From NCBI GenBank assembly GCA_965230565.1, contig CBDDLH010000007.1, positions 248,001 through 312,000 on the forward strand: a stretch of 64,000 nucleotides of DNA, read 5' to 3'. This stretch comes from BCD1 sp965230565 (GTDB lineage Bacteria; Bacteroidota; Bacteroidia; Chitinophagales; Saprospiraceae). The position numbers and the translations under genes were made by a program. The notes beneath the pieces are model-generated. The model was not told where the DNA came from, did not search any database, and worked only from the letters and a program-made list of their open reading frames with translations. Below are positions 26,485 to 35,777 of this stretch, in pieces. Each line of letters begins with the position of its first letter. Positions within the stretch are counted from its first letter, which is position 1.

Positions 26485-28542
26485 ATGAGTATGAAGAATA
26501 CCCAATCAACAAAATTGCCTCTCCGGAGCATTTTGCTCCTTTTCTTTTTGCTGTCAATTAGAACTATTGGCTTCAGCCAAAATCCTGATTACTTTGACGG
26601 GCCCTATATTTTTGATCAAAAAGACAGCCTCCATATACAATGGATTGAAGCTGGCCTCCCTTTTGACACCCTTATTGCCAAAAAGGATGCTGGTTTTTTT
26701 AAAAGAGATTCATTGCCTTTGGTAAACCTGCGGGACCTTACTTTTGAGATTGATAATGATGCTACCTATAAGGAGGTGGATAAGGTAATTGCCGTGAGCG
26801 ATGTCCATGGGAAATTCGAAATCCTTATACAAATGCTGGTTGCCCAGGGTGTTATTGACGAAGAGCACCAATGGACTTTTGGACAAAATCATTTGGTGAT
26901 CGTCGGAGATAACTTTGACAGGGGTGACAGAGTATTGGAAATTCTGTGGTTTTTGTTTTATCTCCAAAAAAAGGCAGAAGCTGAAGGTGGAAAAGTCCAT
27001 ATGCTGCTGGGAAACCACGAAATAATGACCATAAATGGGGATTTGAGGTATGTAAACCGAAAATATCTTTACACTTCTGCTGCCTTCACCACGCCATATA
27101 ATGAATTCTTTAGGGAAGGTTCTATCCTGGGAGATTGGATCGCAACCCACAAGATTATGATTTCCATTGATAAACGGTTGTTTGTCCATGCCGGTATCTC
27201 ACCGGAATTTCTGATCCTGAATTATTCATTCAAAAAAATAAATAAAGTCTTTCAAAAATCGATCCTGAGACAACCTAAAGAGAAGATTAAGAAAAACATT
27301 GAACTCTCTTTTCTGGTCAACGGAAAGGGGCCGATCTGGTATCGCGGGTATTTCGAAAATGGCACTTTAAACCAGGATAGTATCGACATGATCCTGCAAA
27401 AGCTCGGCCAAAAGACCATCATAGTAGGGCACACCAGTATGAGAGAGATCAATCCGTTTTTTGAAAGAAAAATTATCGGAATCGATAACAGTATCAAACA
27501 AGGTTCCAAAGGACAGGTGCTGATCATTGAAAATGATGAATTCTATGTCGGTGACCAGGAAGGTAACCAGACTTTACTGAAATTAACATCACCTAAAGAG
27601 TCTAGCCTTTTTGAGTATGTTTACAACCTGAACTACACACCTACTCTCGAAATCAAAACCGATATTGGGCGACTCCTCAAAAGAAGTGAAAAGGAAGAAT
27701 ACCAGGAAGCAGCTTTTGAGATTTCCGATCCAGACGGCGAATTGGTCTTTTCTTTACCTGCAAGACTCAGGGCCAGAGGTAATAAACGCAAAATGGTATG
27801 CCGCTTCCCCCCGGTTAAAATTGACTTTAAAAAATCACTCCTGGATTCTCTTGGGTTCCATTCCCACGATAAACTCAAATTGGTTCTGCCTTGCGGACCT
27901 GAAAAAAAACAACAGGAATACTTATTCAAGGAATACTTTCTTTACGACCTGTATGCTATGATAGATTCGAATACCCTAAGGACGAAAATGGTAAAGATCA
28001 AACTTCATGACGGGGATAAAAAAGACTTCTTAGTGACTGGGTTTCTGATTGAAGATGAAGAGGAATACGCCAGAAGAAAAGATGCCAAAATATTGGAGAA
28101 AGCCAAAATCAATGCATCACATCTTGACCGGGAGTCTTTCGTAAAAATGGAATTCTTTCAATACATGATCTCCAATACTGATTGGTCGTTGAGAAACCGT
28201 CATAACCTTGAACTGGTCAAACTCGAGAGCATGGATAAAGTCATGGCCATCGCCTATGATTTCGATTATTCAGGCTTTGTCGGACAAGACTACGCCGTTC
28301 CGCACGAGTCGCTGCCCATTGACAATATACATGAAAGATACTTTTTTTCTTATCCAATGACCGATGGTGAATTCTATGCCGCAGCTCATTTTTTTAAATC
28401 CATTGAATTGGATATATACAGACTTTGTGAAAAGGCAACCTATATGAAAGCCAAAACTATCCTTGAAAATAAAGAATACCTGAAAGGTTTTTACAGGGCC
28501 CTGAACAACCCGAAAAGGCTTAGAAAAGAAATGTTGAGATAA
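26485..28542 (+). CDS. secreted metallophosphatase fused to a CotH-like kinase domain
   Basis: 685 residues; the signal peptide ends near residue 32 (IGFSQ). Residues ~98-350 are a calcineurin-like phosphatase of the Shewanella-like (SLP) type, with all metal motifs: SDVHG (Asp106, His108), GDNFDRG (Asp142, Asp145), GNHE (Asn177, His178), a His near 235 (FVHAG) and GHTS (His316). Residues ~390-685 resemble CotH protein kinases: RARGNKRK, a VLPC...YLFKEY helix region, then NTDWSLRNRHN (Asp566, Asn574) and AYDFDYSG (Asp592, Asp594), the usual places of the catalytic and metal Asp residues. The CotH assignment is by motif shape and less certain. If correct, one exported chain carries opposing activities. 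Confidence 0.75.
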   Translation: MSMKNTQSTKLPLRSILLLFFLLSIRTIGFSQNPDYFDGPYIFDQKDSLHIQWIEAGLPFDTLIAKKDAGFFKRDSLPLVNLRDLTFEIDNDATYKEVDKVIAVSDVHGKFEILIQMLVAQGVIDEEHQWTFGQNHLVIVGDNFDRGDRVLEILWFLFYLQKKAEAEGGKVHMLLGNHEIMTINGDLRYVNRKYLYTSAAFTTPYNEFFREGSILGDWIATHKIMISIDKRLFVHAGISPEFLILNYSFKKINKVFQKSILRQPKEKIKKNIELSFLVNGKGPIWYRGYFENGTLNQDSIDMILQKLGQKTIIVGHTSMREINPFFERKIIGIDNSIKQGSKGQVLIIENDEFYVGDQEGNQTLLKLTSPKESSLFEYVYNLNYTPTLEIKTDIGRLLKRSEKEEYQEAAFEISDPDGELVFSLPARLRARGNKRKMVCRFPPVKIDFKKSLLDSLGFHSHDKLKLVLPCGPEKKQQEYLFKEYFLYDLYAMIDSNTLRTKMVKIKLHDGDKKDFLVTGFLIEDEEEYARRKDAKILEKAKINASHLDRESFVKMEFFQYMISNTDWSLRNRHNLELVKLESMDKVMAIAYDFDYSGFVGQDYAVPHESLPIDNIHERYFFSYPMTDGEFYAAAHFFKSIELDIYRLCEKATYMKAKTILENKEYLKGFYRALNNPKRLRKEMLR

Positions 28543-28670
28543 CTAAATCATATTTGAATTGTAAGCAATGAGATACACCACCATACTACCCGTTTTATTG
28601 ACCTATTAAAAAAATCAGGAACCTCTCGGGATATTGCAGTAAACAAAAACACAAAACGACCCATTTTTTG

Positions 28671-29573
28671 ATGTTAAAAACCAACAAATTAGGAAAATCA
28701 GGATTTACAGTAACTGAAATCTCCTTTGGATGCATGTCCCTCGAGCCTTCTCCCGATTCATTTAAAAAAATGATTAATCTGGCCTTGCAGGCAGGCATAA
28801 ACTTTTTCGATACCGCAGACCTTTATGACCGTGGACAAAACGAAACATTACTTGGTCAATCCCTAAAGGAAAAAAGAAAAGAGATCATTCTGGCTACCAA
28901 AGTCGGAAATGAATGGAACAACGATGGTACTTCCTGGCGATGGAATCCACGAAAGGAATACATTTTGAAAGCAGTTGAAAAAAGCCTGAAAAGGTTACAA
29001 ACCGACTATATCGATCTTTATCAGTTACACGGCGGTACCATAGAAGATCCTATTGACGAAACAATCGAAGCATTTGAACTGCTGAAGGAACAAGGAAAAA
29101 TAAGAGCCTACGGGATTTCATCCATCCGCCCAAATGTCATCAGGGAATATTTAAGTCGATCGAATATCGTCAGTATTATGATGCAATACAGTCTGCTCGA
29201 CAGACGTCCCGAAGAAACCTGTCTGGATAAAATCCATGAAAGTGGTGTTTCCGTAATTACCAGAGGCACCTTAGCCAAAGGATTGCTTGGCGGCAAGCCC
29301 CCTAAAAGCTATATCGGTATTCCTGAGGAAGAGATAATTAAAGCTCAAAAGGCTGTTAAAACAGTATCCAAAGCAAGAAAGGAAAGTCCTGCACGAATAG
29401 CCTGCAGTTATGTTTTAGAAAATGAAATAGTAGCGTCCGCCGTCATTGGATTCAGAACAGCCGAACAGTTGGAAAATATCATAAACGGAAAAGCATTACC
29501 CAATTTATCCGATAAGGATATGCAATTACTAAAGGAAGAATCACCTGCTTTGGTTTATCAAAACCACCGCTAA
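28671..29573 (+). CDS. aldo/keto reductase
   Basis: About 300 residues, ATG at 28671. It is a TIM-barrel NADPH-dependent oxidoreductase with the catalytic tetrad positions visible: Asp and Tyr in FFDTADLYDRGQNE, Lys in ILATKVG, His in YQLHGG. The C-terminal half carries the cofactor-binding segment (SAVIGFRTAEQLEN). It resembles the general bacterial YajO/YhdN-like group; the carbonyl substrate is unknown. Monocistronic, with a hairpin after the stop. Confidence 0.9.
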   Translation: MLKTNKLGKSGFTVTEISFGCMSLEPSPDSFKKMINLALQAGINFFDTADLYDRGQNETLLGQSLKEKRKEIILATKVGNEWNNDGTSWRWNPRKEYILKAVEKSLKRLQTDYIDLYQLHGGTIEDPIDETIEAFELLKEQGKIRAYGISSIRPNVIREYLSRSNIVSIMMQYSLLDRRPEETCLDKIHESGVSVITRGTLAKGLLGGKPPKSYIGIPEEEIIKAQKAVKTVSKARKESPARIACSYVLENEIVASAVIGFRTAEQLENIINGKALPNLSDKDMQLLKEESPALVYQNHR

Positions 29574-29587
29574 ATATTCGAAAAAAT

Positions 29588-29617
29588 GAGGGCCAGTTCT
29601 TTTAAGAAAAGGCCCTC
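29588..29617 (+). terminator. hairpin after the aldo/keto reductase gene
   Basis: A gagggcc/ggccctc stem (29588-29594 with 29611-29617) has an inner ttctt/aagaa stem in its loop and starts 14 nt after the stop codon. The T-run is short (ctta). It probably ends transcription of the reductase gene. Confidence 0.5.
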
Positions 29618-29716
29618 TTATGGAATCACGATTTACTTCTCCCGGAAGCCAGGATGGGACTTAATTGAGTTTTTTTGATATCCGGTGATTCCAATTATCT
29701 TTCAATAAAAAGTGGC

Positions 29717-30442
29717 TTACTCTCGCCTCCTTTTTATACCTTTTATCAATAACCAAATGGTCAACGACAACTCTCCTATTACTCCTGGCACAACCACGAT
29801 CAGCACAAAAACATTGGCGTAATCCTCATAATTGGCCATCAAAAACTGGGCAAAACTGTCTGCTAGATATCCCCCTCCGGCCAAAAGCAATAAGTATCCG
29901 ATGAACCTTGGCACATAACCTGATTTGATTATCAAATATCCCAATACCAGCAAGTGCACACCAAAAAATACCAGGCCAACCAACCAGCCGCTGTTAAAAG
30001 CTTCCAGCTTCAACATGACCTGTGCATATAACTGATCCGGCTGAAAAACCTTCAAATAATCTTTCCCGCTTAATAGCTGCGACACATCAAACAAATGGAA
30101 CAAAGCAATTGAAAAGATCGTCCCGTTCACCAACCTGAGCCAGGCGGATAACAGAGATAATTTTTTGTTAACCGGCTTCAACAATAGGTACAAAGCCCAG
30201 GCAAGCAACACATCAAAAACAACCATAAAAACGAAACTGATAATGCCCGTAAGGAATTGACCGGGGTTCGAGAGAATACCTTCAGCAATAGCTACGGCAT
30301 CCCCGGAGATTATCATAGTCTCCAAAACAAAAAAGTTGTCAAAAATTCCTGAAACGAAAATGATCAGATACCCTATTCCGGCAAACAATGCCAGTGATTT
30401 AAATGAATGATGATTTTCAATTTTTTTAATTCGTGATTCCAT
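29717..30442 (-). CDS. DUF4386 family membrane protein
   Basis: 241 residues with about six membrane spans and the DUF4386 pattern: ALFAGIGYLIIFVSGIF near the N-terminus, AWALYLLLKPVNKKLSLLSAWLRLV in the middle, FGVHLLVLGYLIIKSGYVPRFIGYLLLLAG late. The C-terminus ends in a basic tail. The function of the family is unknown. It lies alone on the minus strand; the next minus-strand gene starts about 165 bp further on. Confidence 0.85.
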   Translation of the reverse strand: MESRIKKIENHHSFKSLALFAGIGYLIIFVSGIFDNFFVLETMIISGDAVAIAEGILSNPGQFLTGIISFVFMVVFDVLLAWALYLLLKPVNKKLSLLSAWLRLVNGTIFSIALFHLFDVSQLLSGKDYLKVFQPDQLYAQVMLKLEAFNSGWLVGLVFFGVHLLVLGYLIIKSGYVPRFIGYLLLLAGGGYLADSFAQFLMANYEDYANVFVLIVVVPGVIGELSLTIWLLIKGIKRRRE

Positions 30443-30608
30443 TGTAAAAGATTTTTAATAGTGAATGAATAATTCGATTCAAAAGGCCTATTTTACAATC
30501 GATACCACAAAATTAAAGGGAGCTTATGCCATTGTCATTGACTTAAGTTAAGAAAGGAAAAAAGTAAATTTATTTTGAAATAAAGCCGCCGCCTCAAAAC
30601 CTATTACC

Positions 30609-31358
30609 TCATACCCGCTCATCAACCTCTGCCAGGACAGAGGTTTCCTGATTTTTCCTGGACAAACGAACCGGCAAAAAGGCCAGGAAGAACAAAAACA
30701 GACATAGGAGTTCACAAACCAGCAAATACCACGGCCATGGACCAAGATAATCCAGCAAGGAGGCTGTTGGCGGTTTTGCTAGTACATAAACGTAATTGGA
30801 GCCGAGCAGGAGATTGACAATCACAATGAAAATCACATAAGCCTGCAGAGCCACAAAAGCTCTCCAGACACTTTTCAATGTTGGTTTCAAATCAAAAACC
30901 ACGGTTGCGTAAATAGTAAAAACAACCAAACCGGCATGTACAATCCAGTATTTGAAAAAGATGAAATTAGGGAACCCATTGAATAAGTGCGGAGTAATAT
31001 TGGCCTGGAGGGTGCCTGCTAAAATCCAGAAGTATAATACTTCGTGATATTTAAATTTGGGATTCCACATCAAAAAGGGTAAAGCCACTGCAGTTATATT
31101 ACAAATATCCAATGGAAGATCTGTTTTGTAATTAAAATCTCCCAACCAGGCTAGTATTATGACATACGAAATTGCCCCTAAAGCTATTGCAACGGCCATA
31201 AATCTCAATAGAAACAACTGTTGCTTTTGGTTTAAAAACCGTTTGGCAAATATTGGCAGCCCGATACAGGCAGCAACCATTATCACCATGACAATCAGGT
31301 GCTGATTCCCAAACAGCGAGAAATTTTCGTTGTAATCAAAAAAGGCTAATTGCTCCAT
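30609..31358 (-). CDS. TIGR02206/YwaF-like membrane protein
   Basis: The ATG at 31358 (MEQLAFFDYNENFSLFGNQHLIVM) is preferred over a longer non-ATG frame to 31394. About seven membrane spans with the family landmarks: the FSLFGNQHL opening, the LPLDICNITAVALPFL region, and the HAGLVVFTIYATVVF segment. B. subtilis YwaF and animal TMEM164 belong to this group; TMEM164 is reported to be an acyltransferase, but the bacterial role is not defined. It is divergent from the alpha/beta hydrolase gene. Confidence 0.85.
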   Translation of the reverse strand: MEQLAFFDYNENFSLFGNQHLIVMVIMVAACIGLPIFAKRFLNQKQQLFLLRFMAVAIALGAISYVIILAWLGDFNYKTDLPLDICNITAVALPFLMWNPKFKYHEVLYFWILAGTLQANITPHLFNGFPNFIFFKYWIVHAGLVVFTIYATVVFDLKPTLKSVWRAFVALQAYVIFIVIVNLLLGSNYVYVLAKPPTASLLDYLGPWPWYLLVCELLCLFLFFLAFLPVRLSRKNQETSVLAEVDERV

Positions 31359-31457
31359 AACGATAAAAGTAAATTGAAGTGGCCGGGGAAACACATCCCC
31401 GAAATTGTGAAAAATATTTGTAAATTGAATTTTAGAACCATCAAAATTGTAGGAATA

Positions 31458-32381
31458 GTGGCGATAAACCTTAAAAAAGCATTATTGGTAATACTGGGAG
31501 TTGTGATTTTGCTCCTTGCATTCTCTTACCAAAGCGACATACCTGTTGAAGATCTTAAAGAAAAATATGGCAATGAACATTCAGATTACATTCAAATCGA
31601 CGGTATGAATGTCCACTACCGCGATGAGGGTTCCGGAATTCCCATCGTGCTGATCCATGGAACAGCAGCATCTTTGCACACCTGGGATGCCTGGACTGAG
31701 AAGTTGATTAAAAACTACCGCGTAATCCGGATGGATTTGCCTGCTTTTGGACTTACAGGACCACATACCAAAGCAGATTATTCTATCGATAGTTATACCA
31801 GGTTCTTACAACAATTTTTAGATAGTTTGGAGATCGACTCTTTCCTTTTAGCAGGTAACTCTCTTGGAGGAAATATTGCCTGGAATTTCACGGCAGAATA
31901 CCCGGAAAAAGTGAACAAACTCATTCTTGTCGACGCCAGTGGCTATCCTATGGATGACGAACATTCGTGGATTTTCACCTTGGCCAGAACTCCTCTTCTC
32001 AACCAAATAATGAAGAAATTTACCCCTCGATTCTTTATAAGCAACAACCTGAAGCAAGTTTATAATAATGATAAAAAAATTAAAGAAGAGATTATTATCA
32101 GGTACCATGAAATGGCCTTAAGAACAGGGAACCGGCAGGCCTTTATTGACCGTGCCAAAACCGAATACAATGATTTAAGTGCCAAAATAAAAAACATCCA
32201 AACCCCAACCTTAATCCTCTGGGGAGCTCATGATACCTGGGTTCCGGTAAGCCATGCGCATAAGTTTAAAGAAGACCTTCCCCATTCGGAAATAGTGATT
32301 CTTGAAAACAGCGGCCATATACCTATGGAGGAAAATCCACAGGAAAGCCTGCAGGCCGTTTTAGATTTTATCGAAAATTAA
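31458..32381 (+). CDS. membrane-anchored alpha/beta hydrolase
   Basis: The fold is clear: HGTAASLHTW oxyanion region, nucleophile elbow AGNSLGGN, acid in GAHDTWVP, and His in ENSGHIPMEE. No ATG lies upstream of the catalytic domain in this frame. The GTG at 31458 places a signal-anchor (KKALLVILGVVILLLAFSY) at the N-terminus, and TTG at 31425 is an alternative. The open frame itself runs back to 31350, overlapping the divergent gene. The domain faces the periplasm. It is likely an esterase or C-C hydrolase; the substrate is unknown. The stop lies 8 bp from the convergent T9SS gene. Confidence 0.8.
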   Translation: MAINLKKALLVILGVVILLLAFSYQSDIPVEDLKEKYGNEHSDYIQIDGMNVHYRDEGSGIPIVLIHGTAASLHTWDAWTEKLIKNYRVIRMDLPAFGLTGPHTKADYSIDSYTRFLQQFLDSLEIDSFLLAGNSLGGNIAWNFTAEYPEKVNKLILVDASGYPMDDEHSWIFTLARTPLLNQIMKKFTPRFFISNNLKQVYNNDKKIKEEIIIRYHEMALRTGNRQAFIDRAKTEYNDLSAKIKNIQTPTLILWGAHDTWVPVSHAHKFKEDLPHSEIVILENSGHIPMEENPQESLQAVLDFIEN

Positions 32382-32389
32382 ATCTTAAA

Positions 32390-34006
32390 TTACCGTAAAA
32401 CAGTAACAGATCCGGAGAACTTTCGCTCCTTTCCATCGGACATGGTCACGTGGAAAACATAAATATAAACCCCGGGATTCACAGGATCGCCTCTGTAATC
32501 TCCATCCCATTTATTTCCCGTAAACAGCAAGGCTCCCCAACGATCGAAAACGGAAAGGTTTACCTCAAGGATATCATCATCTTGCCCATAGAGCTCGAAA
32601 TAATCATTGATACCGTCAAAATTAGGAGAAAACACATTCGGTACGTAAACATTGTAAAACGACAAATTCAAAAGAACAAGACTATCACAGCCAAGGGAAG
32701 AAGCGAGATTGGCGGTATAAATACCTTCCTGATTGTAGCTGTTAGGCCCTACATCAAATTGCTCGCCTTCGAAAATCCTGGCACTTATTGTATCATTGAT
32801 CAAACCTAAAACTTCAAGATCCAGGGTCACAATACTATCACAATTATCGACGGTTTTAAAAGTGTCTACATAAGTTCCGGACGCTGTAAGCTCGTTCTGT
32901 CCAAAAATATATGCATCTTCGTTACAAATGACCTCGGAAACGTAGTTCCAGGTAAAAGGAATTTCCCGGTTATAGATTTGGGTAACGCTGCAGTTACCTT
33001 CATCATCTATAATCTGAACCTGGTACCCTCCTTCTCCATACATCTGAGAAATTGCTGAGGCGTTCTCTCCTACCAAGGCCACTCCATCCAAATACCATTG
33101 ATAAGCAAATTCTTCATTAGGAGGAACCTCCAGTAAAAAATCCTCGTCACACGGATGGGTAATCTCACTGATTTCATAATCAAAAGACTCCACATCGGCC
33201 AAAACCAGATTATCAAAGAAATAGTAAGTACTGGTCGGATTTGCGCTAAGCGTACAACTAGGTCCAATCGCGATAGCCGTAATATCCGATTCGGGTGTAA
33301 CCTCGATATAAGTTTGCACCCATTTATTACCAGGCCCTCCTGTTACCAGTACATTTCCTAATTCCTGCCAGTCAGGGCCATTTGTCGGACATCCGAAAAA
33401 CTCATCTCCATTACCAAAAGGAATATTATCACAATCATCGGTTCCAAAAAAGGTAATATAAATTGGCGGAGAACTGGCAAAATTTACAAACCCTACATGA
33501 AACTCAAACCTGTAGGTTACTCCGGCCAACATAGGTTGGGCGAGGCAGGAACCTGCATACTCTTTCCATCCAGGTTCCGGATCCAGTCCGTTACGAACCC
33601 TGCCGTCCCGAAACCCCATAACCCCTTCCCCGTCAGGAAATGGCTGTGGGGGCGGAAAATCATCCCAGCCCATCCATCCGCAGGTGTGCAAATAATCCGT
33701 AGTAGGTTCGGAAGCTTGTACCCATCCCGTAGCACAATACAGCTGACTTCTATCATCAGGGCAGCAATCCATTTCCTCAAAAGATGGATTTGGAATTAAT
33801 GAGACCGGTTCGATCACCTCACATTCACAATCAGGATCATTCAGATCGATCAAACCATCCTCATCATCATCAAGAGCATTATCGCATATTTCTTCCATCA
33901 ACAAGGAAGGTACCTTCAAAGGCAATACCACAAAACTCCAGTAGCTGCACGCTACCAGGCAAATCAAAACTAAAATGCCATGGCGGGTATTTTGTGGGAA
34001 ATTCAT
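32390..34006 (-). CDS. T9SS type B (CHU_C) secreted protein with carbohydrate-binding-like domain
   Basis: 538 residues. An N-terminal hydrophobic segment (LVLICLVACSYWSFVVLPL) acts as the export signal. The motif ICDNALDDDEDGLIDLNDPDC follows, a calcium-binding-like stretch recurring in Bacteroidota surface proteins. Residues ~65-270 resemble a CBM-like jelly roll (NPSFEEMDCC ... YFFDNLVLADVESFDY). An Ig/PKD-like part with YQWYLDGVAL follows. The last ~90 residues (YVPNVFSPNFDGIND ... LSVFDRWGALLF ... NPGVYIYVF) are the gliding-associated CHU_C/type B sorting domain. It is predicted to be exported by T9SS and attached to the surface. Confidence 0.9.
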   Translation of the reverse strand: MNFPQNTRHGILVLICLVACSYWSFVVLPLKVPSLLMEEICDNALDDDEDGLIDLNDPDCECEVIEPVSLIPNPSFEEMDCCPDDRSQLYCATGWVQASEPTTDYLHTCGWMGWDDFPPPQPFPDGEGVMGFRDGRVRNGLDPEPGWKEYAGSCLAQPMLAGVTYRFEFHVGFVNFASSPPIYITFFGTDDCDNIPFGNGDEFFGCPTNGPDWQELGNVLVTGGPGNKWVQTYIEVTPESDITAIAIGPSCTLSANPTSTYYFFDNLVLADVESFDYEISEITHPCDEDFLLEVPPNEEFAYQWYLDGVALVGENASAISQMYGEGGYQVQIIDDEGNCSVTQIYNREIPFTWNYVSEVICNEDAYIFGQNELTASGTYVDTFKTVDNCDSIVTLDLEVLGLINDTISARIFEGEQFDVGPNSYNQEGIYTANLASSLGCDSLVLLNLSFYNVYVPNVFSPNFDGINDYFELYGQDDDILEVNLSVFDRWGALLFTGNKWDGDYRGDPVNPGVYIYVFHVTMSDGKERKFSGSVTVLR

Positions 34007-34435
34007 AATTCAATTTACTCAAATTTTATGAAACGGAAAATTATAAATTGTCACGACAAAGACTCCATACTCATTTAAGTACGATAAAAATGAAAAAGTG
34101 AGGTAATAGGAGCATTCCGTTGAAAGAATGATATACAGGAACAAAAAACGGCACATCATTCCCGAAAAATTGGTATCTTAACTTTTGAAACTTGCAAACA
34201 GATAGTAAATGCGCTCTTTTAAACGTATTCCCTGTCCGATCCAAACACGCTCGGACCATCCCTTCGATGCCATTTAAACTGACAAAACTTTTCTAAAGGG
34301 TTGACGGTTTTACTCCTTTTTGATTTGAGCAGCTGTGGATGCTCTTATGCTGGCCCTCTCATTAAAAAACCACTGATCTGAACCTAAGCACCTGAGCATC
34401 ACAACTACTTCATTGTTCACTCAAATTCGAAATTC
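34007..34435. other. intergenic region between divergent genes
   Basis: A 429-bp region between a minus-strand T9SS gene and a plus-strand lipoprotein gene. Both promoters should lie here, but I cannot point to a confident -33/-7 pair on either strand. No open frame with a protein-like composition, no hairpin with a T-run and no strong repeat is seen. Confidence 0.4.
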
Positions 34436-34936
34436 ATGAAAAATCTAATTGCCCTTTCAGTGCTGTTTATTTTTCTGCTTAGTAACTCGTGTAAAGAAAC
34501 TCCCGACACCTCCGTAACCACTCAGGTTGAACCTGACTACAAGACAATGATCATTCAAGCTAATCAAGAACTTTTGAATAAGGGTAACCTTGACTATGCC
34601 GATCAGGTTTTTTCAGCAGAATATGCCAATGGAAATGGTCCGGAAATGATTAAAAAATTTGTCGGTGAGTTGAGGTCAGCCTTTCCCGATTTAAAAGTAA
34701 GTATTGGCCAGGTTTTAATCGATGGAAACAAAGTTGCCTGGCAAAGAACTCATACCGGCACCCACCAGGGAAAGTTTTTAGGATTTGAACCTACAGGAAT
34801 GAACACAACCTGGACAACCATGATCATAACTGAATATGATGAAAATGGAAAAATCCACAAAGAATGGGGAACCAATGATATGGTTGAACAGTTGCTCAAT
34901 AACTCAAAGGCTTTGGAATCAACAGAGTCGGATTAA
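34436..34936 (+). CDS. SnoaL-like ester-cyclase-family lipoprotein
   Basis: 166 residues with a lipobox (LLSNSC). The mature part has the SnoaL/NTF2-like alpha+beta cone pattern: an N-terminal helix NQELLNKGNLDYADQVFSAEY, FVGELRSAFPDLKVSI, a strand VAWQRTHTGTHQGKFLGFEPTG and a final strand TEYDENGKIHKEWGTND. Such proteins include polyketide cyclases and many uncharacterised 'ester cyclases'. No polyketide genes are nearby, so only the fold is assigned. Confidence 0.85.
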   Translation: MKNLIALSVLFIFLLSNSCKETPDTSVTTQVEPDYKTMIIQANQELLNKGNLDYADQVFSAEYANGNGPEMIKKFVGELRSAFPDLKVSIGQVLIDGNKVAWQRTHTGTHQGKFLGFEPTGMNTTWTTMIITEYDENGKIHKEWGTNDMVEQLLNNSKALESTESD

Positions 34937-34951
34937 TATTAAAGAATCTTC

Positions 34952-35009
34952 ATTAGGTTTTCATTTTTATATTGAAATATATATTTGAGTATTAAAATGA
35001 AAATCTAAT
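34952..35009. terminator. AT-rich inverted repeat after the SnoaL-like gene
   Basis: Arms 34952-34967 and 34994-35009 pair over 16 positions with a single mismatch (attaggttttcatttt against its complement). The position, just after one stop and 29 nt before the next ATG, suits a terminator or an mRNA end structure. The right arm runs directly towards the GNAT gene. Confidence 0.45.
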
Positions 35010-35037
35010 TCCTCAGTGCTTTCTGAAAACTTAAAAA

Positions 35038-35478
35038 ATGATCCGCAGATACGAACCAAAAGATAAAAACCAGCTATTGCTGATTATGCAGCTGAATATT
35101 CCCGATGCTTTTGCGGAAGAGGAGCTGAAGGATTTTGAGCTTTATCTCCAGGAAGAGCTGGAGGACTATTTCGTACTTGAAATCGATGGACAACTTGCCG
35201 GGGGTGGTGGAATTAATTACTTCACCGAAGAAAAAACTGCCAGAATTTCGTGGGATATGTTGCACCCGGAATATCATAGAAAGGGGTTGGGGAAACAATT
35301 GACACTACACCGTATTAACCATATTAAAAACAACCCGGAAATAAGTGAAATCATAGTAAGAACTTCGCAACTGGCTTTCCGGTTTTATGAAAAGGCCGGA
35401 TTTAAACTTTTCAGAACTAAAAAGGATTTTTGGGCTAAAGGATATGACTTATACGAAATGAAACTCCAAGTTTTGTAA
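35038..35478 (+). CDS. GNAT-family N-acetyltransferase
   Basis: 146 residues with the GNAT core: motif A as LHPEYHRKGLGKQLT (acetyl-CoA pyrophosphate loop RKGLGK), an EIIVRTSQLAFRFYEKAGFKL segment equal to motif B, and a beta strand YFVLEIDGQLAGGGGINYF before them. It acetylates an unknown amine. It is preceded by the inverted repeat and followed by 299 bp of AT-rich spacer (35479-35777) in which I see no gene. Confidence 0.9.
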   Translation: MIRRYEPKDKNQLLLIMQLNIPDAFAEEELKDFELYLQEELEDYFVLEIDGQLAGGGGINYFTEEKTARISWDMLHPEYHRKGLGKQLTLHRINHIKNNPEISEIIVRTSQLAFRFYEKAGFKLFRTKKDFWAKGYDLYEMKLQVL

Positions 35479-35777
35479 ATCCCGACAGCATCAAACATTA
35501 AACACACTTACCATCCTTATCAGGAATATTTTTCAATAAATTACAATATTTCATTATTATCTAAGAATTCTTTTTGTAAATTCGTTAATAATTGTGATCA
35601 ACGAATTTTATTTCCAACACACCCAATTTTCAATAAATTAATTCCCCTCAAACCTGTTCCCTGGTGTATTAAATCACAATTTCAAAAGTTACAATTAGCA
35701 AATCCCCCCATTTGTTTCTATTTAAATAGAATGTCAATCAAGTAGTCAATTAGCCTTTGACCTATAAATTTATTGAT

